Assembly (NCBI RefSeq): GCF_041902845.1
Contig: NZ_CP159486.1
Location: 1,736,001 to 1,800,000 of the forward strand
Origin: Limibacterium fermenti
GTDB lineage: Bacteria; Bacteroidota; Bacteroidia; Bacteroidales; Dysgonomonadaceae
Reading direction: 5' to 3'
DNA: 64,000 nucleotides
This document shows positions 16,832 through 26,300 of this stretch, one piece after another. The notes under the pieces were generated by a model. That model worked only from the letters and a program-made list of their open reading frames with translations, was not told the DNA's origin and did no database searches. Made by a program: the position numbers and the translations under genes. Position 1 is the stretch's first letter. Each line of letters opens with the position of its first letter.

Positions 16832-17001
16832 TTTTACCCTTCCATGTCGGGGTAAAACTTTGCCCGTTGCGGGCAAAAAACATTTGCGTCCGGGCAAATA
16901 GCAAGGTATGTTTCGCGTAACGCGAAACGTTTTCCGTAACTGGAAAACCCTTGCCCTTCCAGGGGGGAAACTACCTCCGAAGTCGGTAGTTTTGGGCGAG
17001 G
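16832..17001 (+). other. Probable origin of transfer (oriT): array of hairpins
   Basis: Six stem-loops follow one another directly before mobA. They are TTTTACCC/GGGTAAAA (16832-16857), TTTGCCCG/CGGGCAAA (16859-16877), ATTTGC/GCAAAT (16882-16899), GTTTCGCG/CGCGAAAC (16910-16928), GTTTTCC/GGAAAAC (16929-16948) and AAACTACC/GGTAGTTT (16968-16992). The last is enclosed by an outer stem formed by 16949-16956 and 16994-17001. Position between traA and the mobA relaxosome gene and dense inverted repeats are typical of oriT. The nic site itself cannot be placed from sequence alone. Confidence 0.65.
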
Positions 17002-17047
17002 CTGCACCCGCCGTGACGGATTTATGAACCATTTAAAAATCCGTGTT

Positions 17048-17482
17048 ATGAATGAGAGTAAAGAAACCCGTAAACGGGGAAAAGGCGGAAGGCCGCCCAA
17101 GAATGACCCGGCGGAAAACTGCCTGATGGTACGTTTTACCGATGCCGAGTACGCCAAGTTCCTTACCATGTACGAGCAATCGGGCATCCGCTCAAAAGCT
17201 CGTTTTATCCTTGCCCGTATTTTCGGAGAGGCATTGCGTGTGATAAAAACGGACAGTTCGGCGCTTGATTTTGTGATGAAGTTGTCCGCTTTGTACGGGC
17301 AAATCCGTTCCGTCGGTGTTAATTACAACCAGGTGGTAAAGCAACTTCATACCACTTTCGGGGAGAAAAAAGCGTTGGCGATGCTTTATAAACTGGAACA
17401 GGAAACGATTGAATTGTCGAAAATCGGGCACGAAGTGTTACAGTTGTGCGAACGGTTTAAGGAAGAATACCTGTCTGAATAA
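17048..17482 (+). CDS. mobA: Relaxosome accessory protein MobA
   Basis: 144 residues with a basic N-terminus (RKRGKGGRPPKNDP) and a ribbon-helix-helix-like segment CLMVRFTDAEYAKFLTMYEQSGI, then an alpha-helical tail with RSVGVNYNQVVKQLH, the MobC-like signature of accessory proteins that help a relaxase open oriT. I chose the ATG at 17048; an earlier in-frame ATG adds eight residues. It is followed after 11 nt by the relaxase. Confidence 0.88.
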   Translation: MNESKETRKRGKGGRPPKNDPAENCLMVRFTDAEYAKFLTMYEQSGIRSKARFILARIFGEALRVIKTDSSALDFVMKLSALYGQIRSVGVNYNQVVKQLHTTFGEKKALAMLYKLEQETIELSKIGHEVLQLCERFKEEYLSE

Positions 17483-17493
17483 TCCTCAAAAAA

Positions 17494-18783
17494 ATGGTTG
17501 CGGATATACATATCGGGAATAATTTGTACGGCGCATTGGCCTACAACCAGGTGAAAATAGATGCCGGTCTGGGTAAGATTTTGGAAACAAACCGTGTCTT
17601 TGTTCCTGCCGACGGGCAGTTTTCCGTGGGAGATTGCATGCGAGATTTTGAACGAGCCGTGCCTCCACAGGTAACTACCACGCGCGGTATTATCCATATT
17701 TCCCTGAACCCGCACCCGGAAGATAAGATAAGCGATGACCAACTGGCAGACATCGGGCGGGAATACATGAAGCGTCTCGGATTCGGCAGTCAGCCCTATA
17801 TGATATTCAAACACGAGGACATAGACCGCCAGCACCTACATATCGTTTCCACCCGTGTTCGCAGCGACGGTTCGCTAATCAGCGACAAGAATAATTATGA
17901 GAAAAGCAAAAAGATTACAGACGACCTAGAGCAGAAATACGGGTTTCATCCGAAAGACAAGAAACAGGGAGAGGCGTGGCAGCTTTCTCCGGTGGACGTT
18001 TCGCGCAGCGACCTGAAAAAACAAGTCGCCAACGTCATTAAACCATTGGCGACCATGTACCAATTCAAATCGCTCGGCGAGTACCGGGCGTTGTTGTCGC
18101 TGTATAATATCGGGGTGGAGAAAGTGGAGGGGGACAATCAGGGACATAAGTACACGGGACTGGTATATTTGGCGTTGGACGCCGAAGGCAACCGTACCGG
18201 CAAGCCGCTCAAATCTTCCTTGTTCGGTAAATCCTATGGTATTGAGGCGTTGGAGCAGTCGATGAAAAAATCTGCGGAAGAACTCAAAGTCGGAGGACAG
18301 GCGGCAAAGACAAAGGCACTCGTTTCGGCGTCCCTGATGACTTCCCGCAACGGTGGCGAGTTCCGAGCCAATCTGCGGGAAGAAGGTATCGACCTGGTGC
18401 TGCGTTATGGTAACGGAGGACGCCTGTTCGGGGTAACATTTATCGACCACAACAGCCGTACTGTGCTGAATGGTTCAGCCCTGGGTAAGGAGTTTTCTGC
18501 CAATGCCCTCGGCGCACGGTTCGCCGATTTTTTGACAGGCGAAAATCCCCAAGAAGATATAAAACCTGTTCCGTCCGCACCTGTGAGAGAGGTGTTGCGT
18601 CCGTCCGTGCAGCATGAGCCAGAGAACAAACAACCGGCCACGGCTAAAGGGTACGGTGGAGATGATTCGTCTGTCGGCAGTTTGCTTTCGGTGCTGACAC
18701 CGGAGCCAGATCAGTACAGTAATGAGCAGCAACTACCCAAAAAGCGGAAGAAGAAAAAAAGGAGATACGGGCGGCAGGTATAG
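17494..18783 (+). CDS. mobB: Relaxase MobB (MOBP-like)
   Basis: 429-residue relaxase that nicks oriT and leads the strand into the recipient. The N-terminal catalytic domain shows GNNLYGALAYNQVK with candidate nucleophiles Y12 and Y17, and the metal site H107-E-D-I-D-R-Q-H114-L-H116. The C-terminal part (about 340-429) is disordered and ends in a Lys/Arg tract. It matches the Relaxase/mobilisation nuclease family of Bacteroides ICEs. Cargo genes follow it on the other strand. Confidence 0.92.
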   Translation: MVADIHIGNNLYGALAYNQVKIDAGLGKILETNRVFVPADGQFSVGDCMRDFERAVPPQVTTTRGIIHISLNPHPEDKISDDQLADIGREYMKRLGFGSQPYMIFKHEDIDRQHLHIVSTRVRSDGSLISDKNNYEKSKKITDDLEQKYGFHPKDKKQGEAWQLSPVDVSRSDLKKQVANVIKPLATMYQFKSLGEYRALLSLYNIGVEKVEGDNQGHKYTGLVYLALDAEGNRTGKPLKSSLFGKSYGIEALEQSMKKSAEELKVGGQAAKTKALVSASLMTSRNGGEFRANLREEGIDLVLRYGNGGRLFGVTFIDHNSRTVLNGSALGKEFSANALGARFADFLTGENPQEDIKPVPSAPVREVLRPSVQHEPENKQPATAKGYGGDDSSVGSLLSVLTPEPDQYSNEQQLPKKRKKKKRRYGRQV

Positions 18784-18854
18784 ATTGAATTTCTGTAAAC
18801 ACAGACTTGCCCAGACACTCCGTGATTAGCTATCGGGGTGAGATTCTTCGGATT

Positions 18855-19697
18855 TTACTTTATGGAATTGAAAAATGCTTTAACTCGTTTGTCAGTTAAC
18901 AAAGACTTATTGTTTTTCCAATATTCATATGCCTCTTGAATGGAACCCATAGGTATGCCGGCATCAAAATATGGTTCTCCGGGAATCCTAAAAGGAGGTG
19001 GAGCAATGTGTTTACTCTTTGTAATTTCTTCGGGAACAAACTTATTTCGTTTTACTGCATCTGCTAAAAGAGATTCCAACCGCTCTTTCTCATTATTTAT
19101 TATTGTAAGCAGCAGTCTCCCGTAAACAAACTCAATTCCCCAATCATCTTTATGCTTTTTCAATAATTGTAAAGCGGTTTTATAGTCTTTCAGTGCGAAA
19201 AGACACTCCAATAACAAATATCTTACACCTTGATGATCATCTTCATTATAACCAAGTATCTCGGAATAGAGTTGTATCGCTTCCTCGTATTGTTTTCTGT
19301 CTTGATATTCCATTCCTAAAATATGACAAGACCGTAAGAACGGGCGATTATCCAGGTTACTCCAATGTAGTTTGTGTTTAGAAGGCTTAAATTCTTTTGG
19401 TAAACATGATTTACCAATAAGATATGCTTTTTCTGCCGTCAGGAAGCTTTCATAAGGTTTTTTCTGATTTTTGAATGCAATATTCAAATGATTATAGGCA
19501 TCAATATGATAAGGACACTTTTTAATAACCGCTTTAAAAATTTGCTCCACTGCCAAATCATCATAGTCTAACAATTGAACACCTTCCCAGTATTGATTGT
19601 ATATTTGCTCGTTATCAATAGAAGGAGGAAAAACAAATCCCCATTCATTTTCCTGAAAATGAACAACTTCCGGTTTGTTAGCGGCCTTTTGTTTCAT
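18855..19697 (-). CDS. TPR-repeat protein (cargo)
   Basis: 280 residues, cytoplasmic, mostly helical. Helix pairs such as AVEQIFKAVIKKCPYHIDAYNHLNIAF and EEAIQLYSEILGYNEDDHQGVRYLLLECLFALKDYKTALQLL are TPR-like. The N-terminal NEWGFVFPPSIDNEQIYNQYWEGVQLLD is not a motif I can name. Base composition is visibly more AT-rich than mobB or mobC. With the DUF1016 gene it forms an insert between mobB and mobC on the opposite strand. Function unknown. Confidence 0.7.
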   Translation of the reverse strand: MKQKAANKPEVVHFQENEWGFVFPPSIDNEQIYNQYWEGVQLLDYDDLAVEQIFKAVIKKCPYHIDAYNHLNIAFKNQKKPYESFLTAEKAYLIGKSCLPKEFKPSKHKLHWSNLDNRPFLRSCHILGMEYQDRKQYEEAIQLYSEILGYNEDDHQGVRYLLLECLFALKDYKTALQLLKKHKDDWGIEFVYGRLLLTIINNEKERLESLLADAVKRNKFVPEEITKSKHIAPPPFRIPGEPYFDAGIPMGSIQEAYEYWKNNKSLLTDKRVKAFFNSIK

Positions 19698-19729
19698 AAA
19701 TTAAAATCAATAAGGAATGTTCAACCGTA

Positions 19730-20764
19730 TTATTTATCTTTTTGCATCATTTCAATCTGCCTGCGTTCCGCTTCCAGTTCTTTGATAAGTTCCTCCTCCG
19801 TAGGCAGGTAGAGTTTATATTTGGATGCAAACATATGCCGGTTTTCGGCAAGTATTGAATACCTGACAACCGTCTCGTCTTTTTCGGTACATAGTATTAG
19901 TCCTATTGTCGGATTATCGCCCTCACCACGCTTTAAATCGTCGAACATCCTGACATACATATCCATTTGCCCGATGTCCTGATGTGTCAGCTTCCCGATT
20001 TTCAGGTCAATAATAACGAAACATTTCAGGAGGTAATTATAAAAGGTAAGGTCGATGAAAAAGTTGGATGTTTCGGTGGAAATCCTTTGTTGCCGGGCAA
20101 TAAAAGCAAAGCCTCTCCCAAGTTCAAGGATGAATTTTTGCAGGTTGTCAATCAAAGCTTTTTCCAAATCCTTTTCATAGAAACCGGTATTGGCGGGTAA
20201 ATCAAGAAACTCTAGCACATAAGGGTCTTTGATAATATCCTGTGGCATTAATACATCTTGCCGTGCAATATCATCTTCGTGTTTTTTTACTTCCATTTTG
20301 TTTTGCGAAGAAAGGATACGCTCATAAGTAAGCGATGATATTTGCCGGTCGAGTGCACGGGTTCCCCAATTCTGCTCAACGGATTCTTTCAAATAATACT
20401 GGCGAGCTTTTTCATTTTCAACCATTAGTAAGGAACGATAATGCGTCCATGTCAATTCGGGTCGCAGTGCGTCCCGAATAGGAAAAGTTTGATAGAATTG
20501 CCTCATTCTGCGTAAATTTCGCTCATCATATCCTGAGCCGAAATCTTCTGTGAGTTTTAGGGAAAGTTCATGCAGTATTTTCTTTCCATAATCTGCACGC
20601 TCTTTGCCTCCTTGTTCTTCTATTATGATACGTTCCCCTATATCCCAATAAGCGTATATCATTGTGCTGTTAGCATAATGATATACCTTGTTCCGGGCAT
20701 TGATGATAATGTTTTTTACATCATTATAAAAGTTCGATGATATTATTTCTTTCATATACGGCAT
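19730..20764 (-). CDS. DUF1016/YhcG-family PD-(D/E)XK nuclease (cargo)
   Basis: 344 residues. The N-terminal DUF1016 helical domain contains YWDIGERIIIEEQGG and RNLRRMRQFYQTFP. The C-terminal nuclease domain shows ELGRGFAFIARQQRI, FFIDLTFYNYLLKCFVIIDLK and IGQMDMYVRMFDD, fitting the PD-(D/E)XK fold with D-L-K as the catalytic end. The family often travels with restriction systems and mobile elements; its targets are unknown. The ATG at 20764 or at 20755 may be used. A hairpin lies directly before the start. Confidence 0.88.
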   Translation of the reverse strand: MPYMKEIISSNFYNDVKNIIINARNKVYHYANSTMIYAYWDIGERIIIEEQGGKERADYGKKILHELSLKLTEDFGSGYDERNLRRMRQFYQTFPIRDALRPELTWTHYRSLLMVENEKARQYYLKESVEQNWGTRALDRQISSLTYERILSSQNKMEVKKHEDDIARQDVLMPQDIIKDPYVLEFLDLPANTGFYEKDLEKALIDNLQKFILELGRGFAFIARQQRISTETSNFFIDLTFYNYLLKCFVIIDLKIGKLTHQDIGQMDMYVRMFDDLKRGEGDNPTIGLILCTEKDETVVRYSILAENRHMFASKYKLYLPTEEELIKELEAERRQIEMMQKDK

Positions 20765-20769
20765 GTATT

Positions 20770-20811
20770 TCGGGTCGCATTGCGACCCGATTTATTTCGT
20801 CCGCAAAGATA
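20770..20811 (-). promoter_or_regulatory. Promoter and leader hairpin of the DUF1016 gene
   Basis: A -7 box TATCTTTG (20811-20804, minus strand) is followed by a near-perfect palindrome TCGGGTCGCA-T-TGCGACCCGA (20770-20790), 5 nt before the start codon. In the RNA this 10-bp stem would sit over the ribosome-binding region. It could be an operator or a translation-limiting hairpin. Confidence 0.55.
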
Positions 20812-20885
20812 CGATTTTAAAATGGCTTATGATCAACTTTTATGAAACTTCCACTTTAACTTATGCCTTGATTATCAATCTTAAC

Positions 20886-20966
20886 GCCACAAGCTACCAA
20901 ATCGAGGCCACAAGCTACCACGCCCTGAAAACATAGTTTCGGGGCGTTTTTGTCTTCTTACTTTTG
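20886..20966 (+). promoter_or_regulatory. mobC promoter with two 14-bp activator-like repeats
   Basis: Two identical copies of GCCACAAGCTACCA (20886-20899 and 20907-20920) are spaced 21 bp, two helical turns. The second ends 39 nt before the -7 box TACTTTTG (20959-20966). The start of mobC is 30 nt further on. The same architecture, including the AATCG between the repeats, is found at 35119-35199. Confidence 0.65.
20920..20952 (+). terminator. Terminator upstream of mobC
   Basis: ACGCCCTGAAA (20920-20930) pairs with TTTCGGGGCGT (20937-20947), an 11-bp stem with one G-T pair and a 6-nt loop, followed by TTTTTG. It probably ended mobB transcription before the cargo was inserted, and it overlaps the mobC promoter. 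Confidence 0.7.
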
Positions 20967-20995
20967 CATTTCAATACATTAAAAACAAATTGATT

Positions 20996-23008
20996 ATGCA
21001 GCAAGAAGATGATTTGAGAGGCTTGGCAAAAGTCATGGACTTTATGCGGGCGTTAAGTATCCTGTTCGTCGTGATAAACATCTATTGGTTCTGTTACGGC
21101 GCAATTAAAGAGTGGGGCATCCATATCGAGGTCATCGATAAAATCCTGCTCAATTTCAACCGCACTGCCGGATTGTTTACCTCAATCCTGTGGACTAAAA
21201 TTTTTGCCGTCGTTTTCCTTGCCCTGTCCTGCTTAGGGACAAAGGGCGTAAAAGACGAGAAAATAACCTGGAATAAAATCTATATCTGCCTGATTTCCGG
21301 GTTTGTTTTCTTCTTCCTGAATTGGTGGCTGCTGGTTTTGTCGTTCCCGCTGGAAGCCAACGCCGGATTCTATATTTTTACGATGACCATCGGTTATATC
21401 TTACTGCTCATGGCGGGTATATGGATGTCACGCCTGCTGAAAAGCAATCTTATGGACGATGTATTTAATACGGAGAACGAGAGTTTTATGCAGGAAACAA
21501 AGTTAATGGTAAACGAATATTCGGTAAACCTGCCTACCCGCTTTTGGTACAAAAAGAAAATGTGGAAGGGCTGGATAAATGTAGTCAATCCGTTTAGAGC
21601 AGCGATAGTGTTAGGCACTCCCGGTTCCGGTAAGTCCTACGCCGTGGTAAACCAATTCATCAAACAACAGATTGAAAAGGGATTTTCGATGTATGTGTAC
21701 GACTTCAAATTTCCTGACCTCTCCATGATTGCCTATAACCACCTGCTGAATAACCGCGAGGGTTACGCCAAAGTCCCGACGTTCTACGTGATTAATTTCG
21801 ACGACCCGTCCCGTTCGCACCGCTGCAATCCGATTAATCCTTCATTCATGGATGATATATCGGACGCCTACGAATCGGCCTATACGATTATGCTGAACCT
21901 CAATAAAACGTGGGTGCAGAAACAAGGCGACTTTTTTGTAGAATCACCCATTATCCTGTTTGCCGCTATTATATGGTACTTGCGCATCTATCAGAATGGG
22001 AAATACTGTACGTTCCCTCATGCGATAGAGTTTTTGAACAAGCGTTATGAAGATATTTTCCCGATTTTGACCTCTTATCCCGAATTGGAAAACTATTTGT
22101 CGCCGTTTATGGATGCATGGCTCGGTGGAGCCGCTGATCAGTTGATGGGACAGATTGCATCGGCTAAAATCCCGCTCTCCCGTATGATAAGCCCACAACT
22201 TTATTGGGTAATGAGTGGTGACGAATTTACGTTAGACATCAATAACCCGGACGACCCAAAGATTTTAGTAGTCGGGAATAATCCCGACCGGCAAAATATA
22301 TACGGTGCGGCTTTGGGATTGTATAATTCCCGTATCGTGAAACTCATTAACAAAAAAGGCCAACTAAAAAGTTCGGTTGTGATTGACGAGTTGCCGACTA
22401 TTTACTTCAAAGGGCTGGATAACCTGATAGCCACCGCCCGGAGCAACAAGGTTGCCGTATTGCTCGGTTTTCAGGACTTTTCGCAGTTGAAACGCGACTA
22501 CGGAGACAAAGAGGCCGCAGTCGTGATGAATACGGTCGGTAATATCTTTTCCGGGCAAGTTGTCGGCGATACGGCTAAGACCCTTTCAGATCGTTTTGGA
22601 AAAGTGTTGCAGAAACGGCAATCCATGACGATTAACCGCAATGACAAATCCACTTCGATAAATACCCAAATGGACAGCCTGATACCCCCGTCGAAAATTT
22701 CCAATCTGACGCAAGGGATGTTCGTGGGAGCCGTGGCAGATAACTTCGATGAGCGCATCGAACAGAAAATATTCCATGCGGAAATTGTTGTCGATAACGA
22801 GCGGGTAGCCGCTGAAACAAAGGCGTACCGCAAAATTCCTGTCATTAGCAACTTTGTCGATGACCAAGGCGTTGATCGTATGAAGGAAATGATTAAGGAG
22901 AATTACGACCGTATCAAAGCCGAAGCCAAGCAAATTGTCGCCGACGAATTGGAGCGGATTCGCAACGATGAAAACCTGCGCCATTTGCTGCCAAAGCAGG
23001 AAGAATAG
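20996..23008 (+). CDS. mobC: Type IV coupling protein MobC (VirD4/TraG-like ATPase)
   Basis: 670-residue coupling ATPase that hands the relaxase-DNA complex to the mating channel. Four N-terminal membrane helices (about 15-145) come first. The Walker A motif is G-T-P-G-S-G-K213-S and the Walker B motif SSVVIDELPTIYF is at about 457-470, with LLGFQDFSQLKRDYG after it. I chose the ATG at 20996; two codons earlier is only TTG. The 3' end is duplicated twice downstream (31686-31711 and 33560-33874). Confidence 0.93.
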   Translation: MQQEDDLRGLAKVMDFMRALSILFVVINIYWFCYGAIKEWGIHIEVIDKILLNFNRTAGLFTSILWTKIFAVVFLALSCLGTKGVKDEKITWNKIYICLISGFVFFFLNWWLLVLSFPLEANAGFYIFTMTIGYILLLMAGIWMSRLLKSNLMDDVFNTENESFMQETKLMVNEYSVNLPTRFWYKKKMWKGWINVVNPFRAAIVLGTPGSGKSYAVVNQFIKQQIEKGFSMYVYDFKFPDLSMIAYNHLLNNREGYAKVPTFYVINFDDPSRSHRCNPINPSFMDDISDAYESAYTIMLNLNKTWVQKQGDFFVESPIILFAAIIWYLRIYQNGKYCTFPHAIEFLNKRYEDIFPILTSYPELENYLSPFMDAWLGGAADQLMGQIASAKIPLSRMISPQLYWVMSGDEFTLDINNPDDPKILVVGNNPDRQNIYGAALGLYNSRIVKLINKKGQLKSSVVIDELPTIYFKGLDNLIATARSNKVAVLLGFQDFSQLKRDYGDKEAAVVMNTVGNIFSGQVVGDTAKTLSDRFGKVLQKRQSMTINRNDKSTSINTQMDSLIPPSKISNLTQGMFVGAVADNFDERIEQKIFHAEIVVDNERVAAETKAYRKIPVISNFVDDQGVDRMKEMIKENYDRIKAEAKQIVADELERIRNDENLRHLLPKQEE

Positions 23009-23027
23009 AAAAGCAATATATTTTGAG

Positions 23028-23050
23028 CCGAGTTTCCTCCTCGGTTTTTT
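23028..23050 (+). terminator. Weak terminator after mobC
   Basis: CCGAG (23028-23032) and CTCGG (23040-23044) form a short stem followed by TTTTTT, 20 nt after the mobC stop. Confidence 0.5.
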
Positions 23051-23148
23051 ATTGCCAATTATTTAAGATGTTGATAACTAAAAGAGAATTTGCATTATTA
23101 ATTCGACTTAAATCAATACATTTGCAAAATACATCAAAAATTTGACTG

Positions 23149-23364
23149 ATGAAACAGATAAATAGGTTAAAAGTCGTACTTGTGGAGCAGAATAAAACCG
23201 GAAAATGGTTGGCGGAAACGTTGGAGAAGAATGAAGCGACTGTTTCCCGTTGGTGCACTAACGAATCACAACCTTCGCTTGAAACGTTGGTGAAAATTGC
23301 CAATGCCTTGAAAGTTGATGTGAAGGACTTGCTTGTTTCAACAATAAGGAAAAAAGAAATTTAA
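23149..23364 (+). CDS. XRE/Cro-type HTH regulator of the defence operon
   Basis: 71 residues forming a single helix-turn-helix domain: LKVVLVEQNKTGKWLAETLEKNEATVSRWCTNESQPSLETLVKIANAL, the Cro/C1 pattern. It is 11 nt ahead of the helicase gene and so is the first gene of the five-gene operon. Upstream, a -7-like TACATTTG (23117-23124) and a repeated ATTTGCA (23088-23094 and 23120-23126) could be its own control region. It is probably an autoregulator keeping the toxic genes low. Confidence 0.85.
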   Translation: MKQINRLKVVLVEQNKTGKWLAETLEKNEATVSRWCTNESQPSLETLVKIANALKVDVKDLLVSTIRKKEI

Positions 23365-23375
23365 AAATAGAAGAT

Positions 23376-26300
23376 ATGAATACAATTAAGCTGCCCAAAT
23401 TAGAGCGCATAGTTTTTCAGCAAATAGGTTGTAAGAATAAAATCAAACAGCTAATTGCCCCGGAAATGGATTTACCTATCAACATTGTTGCGAATGATAG
23501 GAGCTCTGTTACCATAGATTTTGAAGGGATTAAATATTGCTTAACTTGTAATTCAGATTCTTATCCTAATGATGTAGAATACGTCCTTCTTACCAACGTC
23601 AGACCAAGACCTGAACGACTAATAGCGAAGACAATTACTGTAAAAGGATGGTTAAAACATCCTTTACAAAAGGAATACACAATAGAAGAAGTTATTTCAT
23701 CATGGAAAGATGATTTCTTTTTCAAAGAAGAAAATAGAGCAGCGGAAATTAACGGATTAAGGTCGCCGCAATTAGGTGCTTTGCACATGATTCTTGGCCA
23801 TTTACAACTTCCTTTAGATACAGCAACTATTGTTCTTCCAACAGGAACAGGGAAGACTGAAACAATGCTATCTGCATTAGTAGCCAATCAATGTAAGAGA
23901 TTATTGGTAACCGTTCCTTCCAATTCGTTACGAATCCAACTTTTTGAAAAATTTGAAACTTTTGGATTGCTCAAAAAATTCGGAGTAATTGGGAAGGAAT
24001 CATTATACCCAATAGTAGGTATTATTAATGAGAAATTTAATTCACCTGAAGAACTTAAAGAATTTATTGAAAAGTGCAATGTAGTAATAACAACTATGCA
24101 CATTCTTATTGGATGTTCAGATAACGAACAAGATATTGTAGTATCAGCATGTTCAAATATATTTATTGACGAGGCGCATCACGTAAAAGCCCCTTCTTGG
24201 AATCAATTTAAAAGTAAGTTCCCTGCGGAAAAAGTAGTTCAATTTACGGCAACACCCTTCCGAAATGACGGACAAAGATTGGATGGTAAGATAATATATA
24301 ACTTTCCACTTAAATACGCCCAAGAACAGGGGTACTTCACTAAAATAGATTTTATCCCGATTCGGGAATATGATTCGGATAAAGCCGATGAAAAAATAGA
24401 AGAAGTTGCGGTTCAACGTTTAAGAGAAGATTTGAAAACCCATAATCATATATTAATGGCTCGTTGTGCGACAAAAGAACGGGCAGAAAAGATTTTTGAA
24501 TTATATAAAAAGCATGTGGATTTAACCCCTGTTATTATATATTCCAATTGCCCTGATTATAAAGAAACGTATAGAAAAATCACCCAAAAGGAAGCAAAAA
24601 TTATTGTTTGTGTTGATATGCTTGGCGAAGGGTTTGACCTACCAGAACTAAAGATAGCGGCTTTTCACGATATCCGAAAAAGCCTTCCTATCACATTACA
24701 ATTTGCAGGACGTTTCACCCGTACTAAGTACGACGAAAAACTCGGACATGCTTCGTTTGTAGCCAACATTGCAGATTTGGATGTTCGTGCGGAACTGGAA
24801 GAATTGTATGCTGATGGTGCGAATTGGAATCAAATCCTTTCCGATACAAGTTTCGGGCGGATTAATGATGAGGAAGAATATAAAAATCTTATGGATGGCT
24901 TTGAGAACATAAGTAACTCAAATATTCCATTTAGCAATATTCGACCTAAGTTTAGTGTTGTTGTTTATAAAAATAAAACCGATGGGTGGTTCCCAAGCAA
25001 TTTCAGCAAGGGAATCCCCGGATTCGACGATTTGGAGTATCAATTCCATGACATTAATAAAGAAGAAAAGATACTTGTAATTATAACAGCAAGAAGGGGA
25101 AATGTTGAATGGGTAAATCATAAGGACATTCAAGAAGTTGTCTGGGATATGATTGTTGTTTTTTGGGATACAAAAAACAATCTTCTTTTCATAAATAGTT
25201 CTGATAATGGAAGTCTGTATAAAGAACTTGCAGAAGCAATTATTGGAGGTGGTGAAGCAAAGAAGCCTGAAATAATAAAAGGCATTGACGTATTCAAAAC
25301 CTTTTATAATATAAACAGAACCAAGTTGAGAAACGTCGGGCTTAAATACTTTATTGGTAAAGATATTCGATTTAGAATGCACGTTGGGTCGGATGTCGCG
25401 GAGGCTTTGAGTCTTGCTGAAAAGCAAAAAGGCGAAAAAGCATTTGTTGTGGGTTCAGGGTTTGAAGAAGGCGAACCAGTTAATATAGGAGCTTCGTATA
25501 AGGGACGCATCTGGAATGTGATAAAAAAGGGAGACTTAAAGGATTTCAAACAATGGTGTCTTGAAATAGGAGATAAATTAATAAATAAAGATATTGATTC
25601 TAATCAAATCTTGAAAGAGACCTTGATTCCAGAGACCATTTCAATCGTACCAGATGTTTATCCGGTTTGCATTGATTGGGACGAAGACGTTTACATGAGT
25701 CATGAGAACCATTTTAGGTTTTCAATTGGCGGTTCCAATACAACAGTAGCCAATACCGACATTAGCTTGACAAGTCCGTTTGAAAATGGCAAACTATTGT
25801 TTTCGATAATTACCGACCATAAAAAAGCAGATTTTGAGCTAAAATTATTTGAAAATACTACGACAGATGAGCCTTATGCCGATTTCAGTATTGTTCAAAT
25901 AAGCAAAGAGAAGGTTGAAGTTTCCAATGGGAGTAAGACCTACACGGGAGTCCAATTTTTTGAAAAATATATTCCGACAATTTGGTTTGCCGATGGTTCT
26001 GCCTTGACAGGAAACGAATACGTCCAATTAAAACAGATTATTAATGTCTATCCCAAAGACAATATACTTGTTTGGAATTGGCAAGGGGTTTCATTGGAAA
26101 AAGAATCGCAACACGTAAATCCCAAAATAACAGATTCTATACAGTATAAAGTTATTGAAGAACTTAAAAAAGATAATTACGACATTATATATGACGATGA
26201 TTATTCCGGTGAGATTGCAGATGTTGTTACCTTGAAACTTCATCCTGATAAACTTAGTGTAGGCTTATATCATTTGAAATTTGCCATTGACGGAAAAGTA

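Noticed and set aside
20886..20920. Direct repeats as replication iterons
   Set aside because: Only two copies occur and no replication protein gene is near. Their fixed distance to the -7 box fits activator binding better.
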